From contig NZ_CP109486.1 in assembly GCF_035918235.1 (NCBI RefSeq), positions 248,001-312,000 of the forward strand: a stretch of 64,000 nt of DNA, written 5' to 3'. Origin of the DNA: Streptomyces sp. NBC_01445. GTDB taxonomy: Bacteria > Actinomycetota > Actinomycetes > Streptomycetales > Streptomycetaceae. The translations under genes and the position numbers were made by a program. This document shows, one piece after another, positions 1-7,463 of the stretch (its first letter is position 1; each line of letters begins with the position of its first letter). The notes beneath the pieces are model-generated. The model was given only the letters and a program-made list of their open reading frames with translations. It searched no databases and was not told the DNA's origin.

Positions 1-341
1 TCACCGCGGATCCGTCCCTGCCGCACGGCATCGGCGCGCTCACCGCAAGGCTTGGCATCAGTACCAGGCACCTGGCGCGCCTGTTCCGCCAGGAGATCGG
101 CATGACTCCCGGGAAGTATGCCGACGCCGTCCGCGTGGAGGCAGCCCAGACGCTGTTGTCCTCCGGCCTGGCCTCGGTCGAGGAGGTCGCGCAGCAGGCC
201 GGATTCGGGTCATCGGAGACCATGCGGCGCGTGTTCCAGCAGGCCCTCGGCTTGTCCCCCACCGTGTACAGGGCTCGTTTCCGCACCACTACCGCTCCGG
301 CACCCGCACCAGTCGCTCTATCCCTGCTGAGCTCATGCTGA
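1..341 (+). CDS. AraC/GlxA-family transcriptional regulator, C-terminal part
   Basis: The 3' end of a gene that begins before the window; the reading frame is open from base 3. The roughly 110 visible residues form the paired helix-turn-helix DNA-binding domain of AraC-type regulators: a first helix pair around LTARLGISTRHLARLF, a linker with GMTPGKY, then the second pair with VEEVAQQAGFGSSETMRRVF and the closing LGLSPTVYRARF. The order and spacing are those of GlxA-like regulators, in which a DJ-1/PfpI-like sensor domain precedes the DNA-binding part; that sensor would lie outside the window, so its ligand cannot be inferred. The stop codon overlaps the start of the JAMM gene by seven bases (ATGCTGA), so the two are probably co-transcribed and translationally coupled. 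Confidence 0.85.
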   Translation, partial: TADPSLPHGIGALTARLGISTRHLARLFRQEIGMTPGKYADAVRVEAAQTLLSSGLASVEEVAQQAGFGSSETMRRVFQQALGLSPTVYRARFRTTTAPAPAPVALSLLSSC

Positions 342-754
342 TTCTCACCAAGAACGTCTATGACGAGATCGTGGCCCACGCCCTGCGGGATCACCCCATC
401 GAGGCGTGTGGTGTGGTGCTGCGGCACGCTCACCAAGACCACAGCGCACGCGTCGTGCGGTTCCGCAACACCGCGCAGTCGCAGGTGCTTCACGAGGCCG
501 ACTCCCGCGACCTCTACGAGGCGTACCGGGACATGGCCGAGCGGCAGGAAGAACTGCATGTCATCTACCACTCCCACACGGCGAGCCAGGCATACCCGTC
601 GGCGCTCGACGTGGAACTGGCGCAGGAGCCGTCAGCGCACAATTTGATCCTCTCCACCGCCCCGCGCACATTCCTCGAACTACGTTCCTTCCTCATCGTG
701 GATGGGGTGGTGACGGAGGAGGACGTGCGCATCGTGGAGAGTCGAAACGAGTAG
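335..754 (+). CDS. JAMM/MPN-domain metalloprotease (M67 family)
   Basis: A 139-residue single-domain JAB1/MPN protein. The JAMM zinc site is complete: Glu23 in HPIEACGV, then H79-S-H81-x7-S89-x2-D92 (HSHTASQAYPSALD). Bacterial relatives cleave short C-terminal extensions from ubiquitin-like sulfur carrier proteins of the MoaD/ThiS/CysO kind, usually next to the carrier and a cysteine synthase-like gene. Here neither partner is adjacent; the only linked gene is the AraC-type regulator whose stop overlaps this start. The length is normal for free-standing bacterial JAMM proteins and no signal peptide is visible, so it should be cytoplasmic. The fold and zinc site are clear; the substrate is unknown. 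Confidence 0.9.
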   Translation: MLILTKNVYDEIVAHALRDHPIEACGVVLRHAHQDHSARVVRFRNTAQSQVLHEADSRDLYEAYRDMAERQEELHVIYHSHTASQAYPSALDVELAQEPSAHNLILSTAPRTFLELRSFLIVDGVVTEEDVRIVESRNE

Positions 755-975
755 CGCCCTCGCAGACGCCAAGGGCGGTCCGTGGCCGGCTGCCGGTGCC
801 GTGTCCGGCCGACGCGGGTACGGGCGAAGAGCGCTGTGAGCGTCAGCCTCACAGCCCGGCGCATTCGGCGCCGCTGACGACCCGGCGGCGCCACAGTTGG
901 AAGGCTCTGCGGCGTGAGCGATTGAGAGGCCGGATGTGCTGGCCCAGGTGTCTCAGGCCGACGGAGCTGCCCAGG

Positions 976-1560
976 TCAGGCTACGGAAGCAGGGCCGGGC
1001 GGCAGGTGGACGGTCATGATCAGCTGACAGGTTTCGGTGCCGCAACCGCGGTAGGTGTGAGCGGTGTCGCCGTCGAAGGTGGCGGTCTGGCCGGCGTCGA
1101 CGGGGTACTCAGTGCCGTCGACGACGAGCGTCATGCAGCCGGCGGTGACGCTGACGGTTTCCACGACTCCGGCCTGGTGCGGGTGGCTGGGGTATTCCTC
1201 GCCCGGTTCGAGCTTCCAGCGCCACACCTCGACCGGGGCCGAACCGGACGTGGTCACCATGAGGCGGGCCTCGCTGCCTTGATCTCCCGTCCACAGCGGC
1301 ACCACAGTGTCGGCGGCCACCACCCGGACGCGGCCTTCGGGTGGTCCCTGCATCAGGGCGGAAACCGAGATGCCGAGGGTGTCGGCCAGCCGGACCAGGG
1401 TGGCCAGGTTCGGGTTGCCCTGGGCCTTCTCCAGTCCCACCAGGGCGCCCTTGCTGACCTGGGCACGCCTGCTGAGCTCGTCCAGGGACAGGCCGGCGCG
1501 CGTGCGGGCCGCCTTGACGTTGTGTGCGACCGTTCGCAGGGCTGTGGCCGTCTCGGCCAT
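976..1560 (-). CDS. XRE-family regulator with C-terminal cupin domain
   Basis: A 194-residue regulator. Residues about 10-70 are a Cro/C1-type helix-turn-helix (LSLDELSRRAQVSKGALVGLEK, then a second half with NPNLATLVRLADTLGI), and about 110-190 form a small cupin barrel (HPHQAGVVETVSV, later DGDTAHTYRG) that in this family senses a small molecule. The ATG at 1560 is preferred because GGGAG lies five bases upstream; an ATG at 1572 is in frame but lacks a spaced site. It is divergent from the EamA exporter at 1684, and repeats and an inverted repeat fill the space between them, so it probably controls itself and that exporter. It is a paralogue of the regulator at 4087. Confidence 0.9.
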   Translation of the reverse strand: MAETATALRTVAHNVKAARTRAGLSLDELSRRAQVSKGALVGLEKAQGNPNLATLVRLADTLGISVSALMQGPPEGRVRVVAADTVVPLWTGDQGSEARLMVTTSGSAPVEVWRWKLEPGEEYPSHPHQAGVVETVSVTAGCMTLVVDGTEYPVDAGQTATFDGDTAHTYRGCGTETCQLIMTVHLPPGPASVA

Positions 1561-1604
1561 CTGGTCTCCCATCCCTCACCAGTGGACTACTGGAATGCAC
1601 TACA

Positions 1605-1641
1605 CGGTCGATCGGTTGACATAGTCGGTCGATCCGTTGCA
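1605..1641. promoter_or_regulatory. 21-bp-spaced direct repeats in a divergent promoter
   Basis: Two near-identical 16-base copies of CGGTCGATCSGTTGMA start at 1605 and 1626, exactly 21 bases (two helical turns) apart. The first overlaps the predicted -35 box of the EamA gene and the second fills the spacer. A separate inverted repeat, CCAGT-N5-ACTGG, lies at 1579-1593 close to the XRE start. The arrangement fits cooperative binding by the divergent XRE-cupin regulator. The repeats are seen directly; their role is inferred. Confidence 0.5.
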
Positions 1642-1645
1642 TGAT
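1616..1645 (+). promoter_or_regulatory. Predicted housekeeping-type promoter of the EamA gene
   Basis: A consensus -35 hexamer TTGACA at 1616-1621 is followed after 18 bases by CATGAT at 1640-1645, about 40 bases before the GTG start at 1684. The -35 box is perfect and the -10 is moderate, typical of a streptomycete sigma-70-like promoter. It overlaps the 21-base direct repeats. Confidence 0.5.
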
Positions 1646-1683
1646 TTAGTCGTTCTACTGCAATAGTAAGGGATGTACCTACC

Positions 1684-2520
1684 GTGATCGCTCTGCTGCT
1701 GGCCCTGGGCAGCTCACTCTCCTACGGATGCGCCGATTTTCTCGGCGGGCTCGGAGCCCGCAAGGCGCACGTGCTACGCACGGTGATGATCGCGGCCCCG
1801 GCCTCACTTGCGGTCGAACTGCTGCTCTGGCCGTTCCTCGGCGCCTCGTTCAGCACCGGCGCTCTTGCCTGGGGTGCGGCGTCCGGGGTCGCCTCGGCCG
1901 CCGCGTTCGCTCTGCTCTACAAGACCCTGGCGATCGGCCCGATGAACGTGCTCTCGCCGATCACCGCACTGGTGTCCGCCATGCTTCCCGTCGCGGTGGG
2001 CCTGCTTCAAGGAGAGCACCTGGGCACGGCCGGCCTGATCGGCCTGCCGCTCGCTCTCACCGCGGTCATCCTGGTCAGCACGGGCAGCGGCACAGGCTCG
2101 GCACGCCCCTCGCATACCGCATTGCTGCTGGCCTTCGGCGCGGGCGCTGCCATCGCCCTCCAGCTGATCTTCCTGCACCAGGCACCGTCCGACAGCGGCG
2201 TGGCCCCGCTGATCATCGGCAGGGCGGTCTCCACAACCGTCACCCTGGCCGCTGCCGGAATCATGTATCGCAAGCTCGGCCCCGAAAAGCCCGCCTATGC
2301 GATGTCGGCCGCCGCAGGCGTGCTGGACTCCGTGGCGAACCTGCTGTTCCTGTTCGCCGCCCGCAACGGCGACCTCGCCGTCGTCGCCGTGATCACCGCC
2401 CTCTACCCGGCCGGCACCGTCCTGCTCGCCCGCCGCGTCCTGGCCGAACGCATTCACCGCGGCCAGATGGTCGGCCTGGGCGCCGCCGCTGCCGCCGTCA
2501 GCCTCCTCGCCCTGACCTGA
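1684..2520 (+). CDS. EamA/DMT-family transporter
   Basis: A 278-residue membrane protein with about ten hydrophobic segments arranged as two EamA repeats, as in drug/metabolite transporters that export amino acids and related metabolites. The N-terminus (ALLLALGSSLSYGCADFLGG) is typical of actinobacterial members with no cleavable signal. It starts at GTG 1684 with AAGGG about ten bases upstream. It is first of a run with the PaiB-like and B3/B4 genes (gaps of 51 and 38 bases) and is divergent from an XRE-cupin regulator, so it is probably induced by a small molecule. A second, less similar EamA gene sits in the companion cassette at 5564. The cargo cannot be read from the sequence; pairing with editing-like proteins hints at amino-acid analogues. 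Confidence 0.88.
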   Translation: MIALLLALGSSLSYGCADFLGGLGARKAHVLRTVMIAAPASLAVELLLWPFLGASFSTGALAWGAASGVASAAAFALLYKTLAIGPMNVLSPITALVSAMLPVAVGLLQGEHLGTAGLIGLPLALTAVILVSTGSGTGSARPSHTALLLAFGAGAAIALQLIFLHQAPSDSGVAPLIIGRAVSTTVTLAAAGIMYRKLGPEKPAYAMSAAAGVLDSVANLLFLFAARNGDLAVVAVITALYPAGTVLLARRVLAERIHRGQMVGLGAAAAAVSLLALT

Positions 2521-2571
2521 GCAGCCGCGCCGCAGTCCATCCCGCAGCCACGACCACGCAAGGAGAACCAC

Positions 2572-3219
2572 ATGTTCATCCAGCCCTGGGACGCCAGCCT
2601 CGACGAAGCCGAATGGCAGACCTGGATCGCCGACGGCCATGACTTCGGCCTCCTCAGCGTCAATGGCCTGCTCGGCAACTCGCCCGCTGTCGTCCCCACC
2701 CATTTCATCAGCGACGGGAACGACCTCCTGGTCCACCTCGCCCGGCCCAATCCGGTCTGGCAGACGATCGAGGACGACCCGAACGTCACGTTCACCGTCA
2801 TCGGCGACTACGCATTCATCCCCGGCCCCTGGCGTGCAGGGGCCGACATCCCGCTCACCCACGGCGTCCCCACCAGTTACTACGCGGCCGTCCAGTTCAC
2901 CTGCCAGGCCCACATCGTTGATGACCCCGAGGCCAAGGCCGACCTGCTGCGCCGCCAGATGGCCCATTTCCAGCCCGACGGCGACCACGCCCCCGTCGCC
3001 GTAGACCAGGCGCCGTATGCGCGAATGCTCCCCGGAATCCGCGGGCTGCGCCTGGAAGTTACCGACGTACGGGCCAAGTTCAAATTCGACGACCACAAGC
3101 CCGTCGAACACCGCACCGCCGTCGCCGAGCACCTCACCGAACGCGGCCAGAGCTTCGACGCCCCTGCGGCACGACAGCAGCTGCGCCGTCTGGACCGCAT
3201 CGGCCCCTGGAAGCCCTGA
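2572..3219 (+). CDS. FMN-binding PaiB-family protein
   Basis: A 215-residue protein of the PaiB family (FMN-binding negative transcriptional regulator), a split-barrel flavoprotein fold. Family features include the N-terminal WIADGHDFGLLSVNG strand, PTHFISDG, the VHLARPNPVW block and the C-terminal LPGIRGLRLEVTDVRAKFK segment. PaiB of Bacillus was described as a repressor of sporulation and protease genes, but many relatives probably act as FMN-dependent enzymes or sensors. AAGGAG ends nine bases before the ATG. It lies between the exporter and the B3/B4 gene, so it may modify or sense the same compound. Family is confident; function is not. Confidence 0.88.
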   Translation: MFIQPWDASLDEAEWQTWIADGHDFGLLSVNGLLGNSPAVVPTHFISDGNDLLVHLARPNPVWQTIEDDPNVTFTVIGDYAFIPGPWRAGADIPLTHGVPTSYYAAVQFTCQAHIVDDPEAKADLLRRQMAHFQPDGDHAPVAVDQAPYARMLPGIRGLRLEVTDVRAKFKFDDHKPVEHRTAVAEHLTERGQSFDAPAARQQLRRLDRIGPWKP

Positions 3220-3257
3220 CCTCACCCCAGTCACCCGCAGAGAACGGAAACCAGCAC

Positions 3258-3965
3258 ATGACCGTCTTCCGAATCGCCTCCGCCGTCGCGGACGCCTTCC
3301 CCGACACCCTCATTGCCGTCGTCACCGCCGCAAACCTGCGAGGCCATGAGCCCTGGCCCGACACCGCCTCCGCGCTAGAGGACCTGGAGCAGCAGGTCGC
3401 CGACGGAAGCTGGCAGCCCGCCGACGAGAGTGACCCCCGGATCGAGTCGTGGCACGCCGCCTACCGTTCCTTCGGCACCAACCCGCGTCGCATCCGCCCC
3501 AGCGTCGATGCGCTCGGCCGTCGCTTCGCGAAGAAGGGCAAGCTGCCGCGCATCAACCCGGCGGTCGACTCCTACAACGCCGTCTCCGTTCACCACGGCC
3601 TGCCCGCCGGCGCCTTCAACCTGGCACAGGTCACCGGTGACGTCGAGATCCGGTACGCGGACGGCAGCGAGGAGTTCACCCCGCTCGGCGAACCTGACAC
3701 TGTGGAGAACCCCAAGCCCGGCGAGATCATCTACACGGATACCACCGACGTCCTGACCCGGCACTGGAACCACCGCGACGCCCACCGCACCCGCGTCACC
3801 GAAGACTCCGCCCACGTCGCCTTCGTCATCGAGACCCTCCATGCCGAACGCGACGGCCACCTCGTCAAGGCGGCCGCGCACGAGCTGCAGGGTCTGCTCC
3901 TCCTGCACGCCGACCAGACCGCCGTGTACTACCTCAACCCCGCCCAGCCCCAGGTCTCCTTCTGA
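3258..3965 (+). CDS. Free-standing B3/B4 domain protein (PheT editing-like)
   Basis: A 235-residue protein made of one B3/B4 domain, the module that in the beta subunit of phenylalanyl-tRNA synthetase hydrolyses wrongly made Tyr-tRNA(Phe). Recognisable blocks are ESWHAAYRSFGTNPRRIRPS, LPRINPAVDSYNAVSVHHGLP, PKPGEIIYTDTTDVLTRHWNHRD and the closing VIETL segment. It lacks the other PheT domains, so it is not a synthetase fragment. Free-standing copies are widespread but poorly understood; trans-editing of misacylated tRNA or handling of amino-acid analogues is plausible. It ends the first cassette and is homologous to the protein at 4833, which keeps the same blocks. Confidence 0.88.
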   Translation: MTVFRIASAVADAFPDTLIAVVTAANLRGHEPWPDTASALEDLEQQVADGSWQPADESDPRIESWHAAYRSFGTNPRRIRPSVDALGRRFAKKGKLPRINPAVDSYNAVSVHHGLPAGAFNLAQVTGDVEIRYADGSEEFTPLGEPDTVENPKPGEIIYTDTTDVLTRHWNHRDAHRTRVTEDSAHVAFVIETLHAERDGHLVKAAAHELQGLLLLHADQTAVYYLNPAQPQVSF

Positions 3966-4086
3966 GAGCAGGCCCCACCTCTCGCCGACCGGCCCGCCGG
4001 CAGCCCACGTGCAGTGGTGCTGCCAGACCATCCGCGTCGCACGCGCAGAAGTCAGCAAAGAGCAATACATCGACTCGGGGTGTGAT

Positions 4087-4695
4087 GTGGCAGATCTGGC
4101 AGCCGAGGTGACACGTGCGGTCGCGCGGAGCGTGCGCACCGAGCGGACAGCCCGCAGATGGTCTCTGGATACCCTGGCCGCTCGTTCCGGGGTGAGCAAG
4201 GGCATGCTGGTGCACATTGAGCAGGACCGCACAAACCCCAGCATCGGCACCCTGTGCAGACTCGCGGACGCTCTGGGGACGACTCTGTCGAGGCTGGTCG
4301 AAACCTCGGAATCCCTCTCGGTCCGCGTGGTCCGTGCCGGGGACGGGGTGCTTCTTTGGCGCAGCGAGCACAGCCCAGGACGGGGTGTGCTGCTGGTGGG
4401 ATCCGAGCCTCCCGCGTCACTGGAGATGTGGGACTGGAGGATGTACGAGGGCGACAGCTACGAAGGCGAGTCGCACATCGTCGGCACTAGGGAGACGGTG
4501 AGTGTGTTGCACGGCTCCCTGGAGATACAGGTGGCCGAGGAGTCCATCGTGCTGCACACAGGGGACTCAGCGGTCTTCGCCGCTGACTGTACGCACATCT
4601 ATCGGCATTCGGGCGAGGGCGAACTGCATTTCGTCCTGGCCGTGGCCCAGCCACAGTCCGCCCTCCTGACCCCCACCCTGGACGCCTCCGGGTGA
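4087..4695 (+). CDS. XRE-family regulator with cupin domain (second cassette)
   Basis: A 202-residue paralogue of the regulator at 976-1560. The N-terminal helix-turn-helix contains WSLDTLAARSGVSKGMLVHIEQ and NPSIGTLCRLADALG, and the C-terminal cupin contains GTRETVSVLHGSLEIQV and HTGDSAVFAADCTHIYRH. The GTG at 4087 is chosen because GGGG lies six bases upstream and the length then matches its paralogue; the frame is open further upstream but that part overlaps the B3/B4 gene. It points the same way as the downstream B3/B4, EamA and ABM-like genes and probably controls them. Confidence 0.87.
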   Translation: MADLAAEVTRAVARSVRTERTARRWSLDTLAARSGVSKGMLVHIEQDRTNPSIGTLCRLADALGTTLSRLVETSESLSVRVVRAGDGVLLWRSEHSPGRGVLLVGSEPPASLEMWDWRMYEGDSYEGESHIVGTRETVSVLHGSLEIQVAEESIVLHTGDSAVFAADCTHIYRHSGEGELHFVLAVAQPQSALLTPTLDASG

Positions 4696-4832
4696 GCCCG
4701 CGACCGGGGATGCGTTGACGCTCTTCGGTGACACCGATCATTCCTACGTGAACTCTCATGATGAGCCTGCCCGGTTCTCGCTCACGGTCTACGAGCCCGG
4801 AGTCGGAACCGGACACAGAGTGGAGAATCCCG

Positions 4833-5567
4833 ATGCCTGAAAGCCTGCCTGCTGAGGTCCTGACGGCTGATGCGTTCCTCGCCGCGTGCCGTGTAGAGCC
4901 AGACGTGTTCAAACTCCGCCCGGACTACCGGACCATGCTGCTCGTGGTCGACGGCCTCGCCCCGGCAGCGACGTCTGCGACCAGCAACGATCTGGTCGAG
5001 GCTGCCGAGGCTCATGCGCGGCGTCTGCTGGCCGAGCGCCCGGTGGAGGAACTACCGCATATCGCTGCGTGGCGTGAAGCGTACCGGGCATTCGGCGCGA
5101 AGCCGCAGCGCACCCGCAACAGCCTCGAAGCGCTCACCCGCCGCGCCGAGCAGGGACTGCCACGGGTGAACGCGCTCACCGACATCTATAACGCCATCTC
5201 CGTACTCCACCAAGTGCCCCTCGGCGGCGAGGACTTCTACCGCTACGACGGTCCGGCACGCCTGGTACGGTCGACCGGCGAGGAGGAATTTGATACTGCC
5301 AGCGGCGGAGAGACGGTCATCGAACACCCCACGCCCGGCGAGGTCATCTGGCGCGACAAGACCGGGGTGACCTGCCGCAGGTGGAACTGGCGGCAGGGCC
5401 GTCGCACCGCCCTCACCGACAAGACCAGTGCGGCGTTCTTCATCCTCGACGCTCTCGCACCCATGACCGACGAGGCCCTGACGGCGACGGCGGATGCGCT
5501 GGCCGATGTCCTCTCCGGCCTCGGTAGTGCGGTGACCGTGTCGCGGCGTCTGGTCGGTGCACCTTGA
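4833..5567 (+). CDS. Free-standing B3/B4 domain protein (second copy)
   Basis: A 244-residue B3/B4 protein homologous to the one at 3258. Shared blocks are AAWREAYRAFGAKPQRTRNS, LPRVNALTDIYNAISVLHQVP and PTPGEVIWRDKTGVTCRRWNW. The ATG at 4833 is preferred over one 75 bases earlier because GGAG sits seven bases before it and family homology begins there. Its stop overlaps the TTG start of the EamA gene (TTGA), so the two are translationally coupled. Tight coupling of an editing-type domain with an amino-acid-type exporter suggests a joint role in removing a toxic or non-protein amino acid from the cell; this is inference. Confidence 0.87.
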   Translation: MPESLPAEVLTADAFLAACRVEPDVFKLRPDYRTMLLVVDGLAPAATSATSNDLVEAAEAHARRLLAERPVEELPHIAAWREAYRAFGAKPQRTRNSLEALTRRAEQGLPRVNALTDIYNAISVLHQVPLGGEDFYRYDGPARLVRSTGEEEFDTASGGETVIEHPTPGEVIWRDKTGVTCRRWNWRQGRRTALTDKTSAAFFILDALAPMTDEALTATADALADVLSGLGSAVTVSRRLVGAP

Positions 5568-6463
5568 GAACGCGTTCCGTGACGCGGGTGCCGGCATGGT
5601 CGATGGCGGTCACGGCGATGCTTGCCGTCCAGCTCTCGAACGCCCTCTCAGTCAGTGTGATCGAGCACGTCGGGGCGGCTGGGGCAGCCTGGTTGAGAAT
5701 GTGTTTCGGGGTGGTCTTCCTTTGGATGATCGCCCGTCCCTCGGTCCGCTCGCTCCGCCTGATGGATCTCCCCGCTTTGCTCGCCCTCGGGGCGGTCACC
5801 GGGTTCATGACGACGTTCCTCCTCGCCGCGGTCGGCCGCATCCCGCTGGGTACCGCGGTCGCGATCGAGTTCCTAGGCCCGTTGACGGTGGCGGGGCTGA
5901 TGAGCAAGCACAGAAGGGCACTCGTCTGGCCACTGCTCGCCCTCATCGGTGTGGTGCTGCTAACGGAGCCCTGGCACGGGAACATCGACCTGTCCGGGGT
6001 CGGATTCGCCCTCCTGGCGGGAACCTGCTGGGGCCTGTACAACGTGCTCACGCAGCACGTCGGCAACCGGTTCTCGGGGATCAGCGGCCTCTCGCTAACA
6101 ATCCCGATCGCTGCACTGGTCACGATTCCTGTCGGGCTGCCGCAGGTGTTCGGCGGCGACTTCACCTGGTGGGTGCTGCTGGCCGCCGCGGGGATCGCGC
6201 TGATCACCCCCGTGATCGCATTCGGGCTCGAGATGCTCGCCCTGCGCCGCATGACACACACCGCCTTCGGCACCCTGCTCTCCATCGAGCCCGCGTTCGG
6301 CATCCTCATCGGCCTGCTCGTGCTCGCCCAGACGCCCACGCTCGTGCAGCTGGTCGGTATCGCCCTCGTCATCCTCGCTGGCGCTGCCGCGCAGCGCGGC
6401 GGCACACGCACTGCCGATCCTGACTCAGCGGAGACACCCTCGACGGCGAAGGAGCCGGCATGA
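5564..6463 (+). CDS. EamA/RhtA-like exporter
   Basis: A 299-residue DMT transporter with about ten membrane segments and a polar C-terminal tail. Blocks such as IPLGTAVAIEFLGPL, GTCWGLYNVLTQHVGNRFSG and TAFGTLLSIEPAFG are typical of the RhtA branch, known for threonine/homoserine export. The probable start is TTG 5564, overlapping the upstream stop; a later in-frame ATG would remove the first residues but leave the membrane segments. Its own stop overlaps the next start (ATGA). It completes the second XRE/B3-B4/EamA cassette. Confidence 0.87.
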   Translation: MRTRSVTRVPAWSMAVTAMLAVQLSNALSVSVIEHVGAAGAAWLRMCFGVVFLWMIARPSVRSLRLMDLPALLALGAVTGFMTTFLLAAVGRIPLGTAVAIEFLGPLTVAGLMSKHRRALVWPLLALIGVVLLTEPWHGNIDLSGVGFALLAGTCWGLYNVLTQHVGNRFSGISGLSLTIPIAALVTIPVGLPQVFGGDFTWWVLLAAAGIALITPVIAFGLEMLALRRMTHTAFGTLLSIEPAFGILIGLLVLAQTPTLVQLVGIALVILAGAAAQRGGTRTADPDSAETPSTAKEPA

Positions 6464-6810
6464 CCGCCACCCCGAAGTACAGTTCGACGTTCATCTTCGA
6501 AACCCGGAACCTGACTGATGAGTTCCACCACATCGACAGTGAGATCGCAAAACGAGCTCGCCAGATTTCCGGGTTCCTGGGCGAAGAGGCCTGGCACAAC
6601 GAGGACACTGGCCTGCACGCCGAGGTCTACTACTGGACCAGCCTGGACGCACTGCGACAGCTCGTCGGCATGGACACCCACCAGCTCGCCAAGTCGCGCT
6701 ACGGGGAATGGCTGGGCGAATACCGGGTCGTGATCGCCGAGGTGCAGTCCGTCTATGGCAACCCCTCCCTCGGCCTCGAACACGCCCCCGAACCCCAGGA
6801 GCAGCGATGA
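6460..6810 (+). CDS. Small ABM-like (dimeric alpha-beta barrel) protein
   Basis: A 116-residue protein overlapping the EamA stop by four bases. Residues 7-100 look like an antibiotic-biosynthesis-monooxygenase/ferredoxin-like fold: beta strand YSSTFIFET, helix with DEFHHIDSEIAKRARQI, strands GFLGEEAWHN and GLHAEVYYW, then a helix LDALRQLVGMDTHQLAKSRYGEWLGEYRVVIAEV. Members are small dimeric oxygenases or chaperone-like binding proteins without cofactor. The fold assignment is by pattern and the activity is unknown, but the overlap shows it belongs to the exporter operon. The IS5-like element begins just downstream. Confidence 0.65.
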   Translation: MTATPKYSSTFIFETRNLTDEFHHIDSEIAKRARQISGFLGEEAWHNEDTGLHAEVYYWTSLDALRQLVGMDTHQLAKSRYGEWLGEYRVVIAEVQSVYGNPSLGLEHAPEPQEQR

Positions 6811-6935
6811 GCATGTTCAGAAGCCGTCTCTTTTCCGAATCTGATGTGCGAGTTTCCGCAGGTCAGGCGTGATCCCTGGGTGTTTCAGGCAGGCTGAGGC
6901 CGTCATGTTCGTCCTGGGTGATGTGGAGGTGGCCG

Positions 6936-7463
6936 ATGCCATCGATGCGGGCCGTGCTCGAGAGCCGTGAGAAGTCCGCGCTCGTGCGGGTGGAGGAGCT
7001 GCGGGCCGAGTTCGAGCGGGTGCGGACCGCTCTCGCGGAGGCCGAAGAGGTGCTGAACCACCGGGTGATCGGCCTGGAACAGTATCTGGAACAGTATCTG
7101 GAAGCCCTGGACGAGCAGGACGCGTGCGTCGATATGGAGTCCGGCGGGGCGGCCGGGGCCGGGGTTGAGGAGCCGGTGGTGGCGGTGCCGCGCAGGACGG
7201 TGGCCCGCAAGGAGGACGGGGTGCCGGTGGATGTTCTCGGTGCGGACTATCGGCGGATCGTGACCGTTCTCGGTGAGGCCGACGGCAGTTTGACCGCTCG
7301 GCAGACGGCGGTGGCCCTGGGCTGGGACACCTCCGTTGCTTCCCGCGTCGAGGGCGCTCGGGGGAAGCTGAAGCGGCTGGTGGAGCGGGGCTGGCTGGTG
7401 GAGGAGAGGCCGGGTCGTTTCACGCTGCCCGCGTCAGGATCCGCGGACGCTGTTGCTGCGTAG
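6936..7463 (+). CDS. Hypothetical protein, coiled coil plus winged-helix-like end
   Basis: A 175-residue protein. Residues about 5-60 form a strongly heptad-patterned coiled coil (EKSALVRVEELRAEFERVRTA onward). A linker rich in Gly, Ala, Val and Pro follows, then about 95-165 looks like a winged helix (LTARQTAVALGWDTSVASRVEG, GKLKRLVERGWLVEERPGRF). ATG 6936 has GGAGG six bases upstream. A 12-base tandem duplication around 7077-7100 repeats EQYL within the coil. Its 3' end overlaps the convergent transposase, so it may be a passenger or accessory gene of the element. I do not recognise a named family. Confidence 0.6.
   Translation: MPSMRAVLESREKSALVRVEELRAEFERVRTALAEAEEVLNHRVIGLEQYLEQYLEALDEQDACVDMESGGAAGAGVEEPVVAVPRRTVARKEDGVPVDVLGADYRRIVTVLGEADGSLTARQTAVALGWDTSVASRVEGARGKLKRLVERGWLVEERPGRFTLPASGSADAVAA

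Noticed and set aside
1804..3234. A long minus-strand open frame over the EamA and PaiB-like genes
   Set aside because: Composition is that of an antisense shadow and it would cover two well-supported genes.
3258..5567. The B3/B4 genes as fragments of a phenylalanyl-tRNA synthetase beta gene
   Set aside because: Each is a complete single-domain protein with its own start and conserved neighbours; no other PheT domain is nearby.
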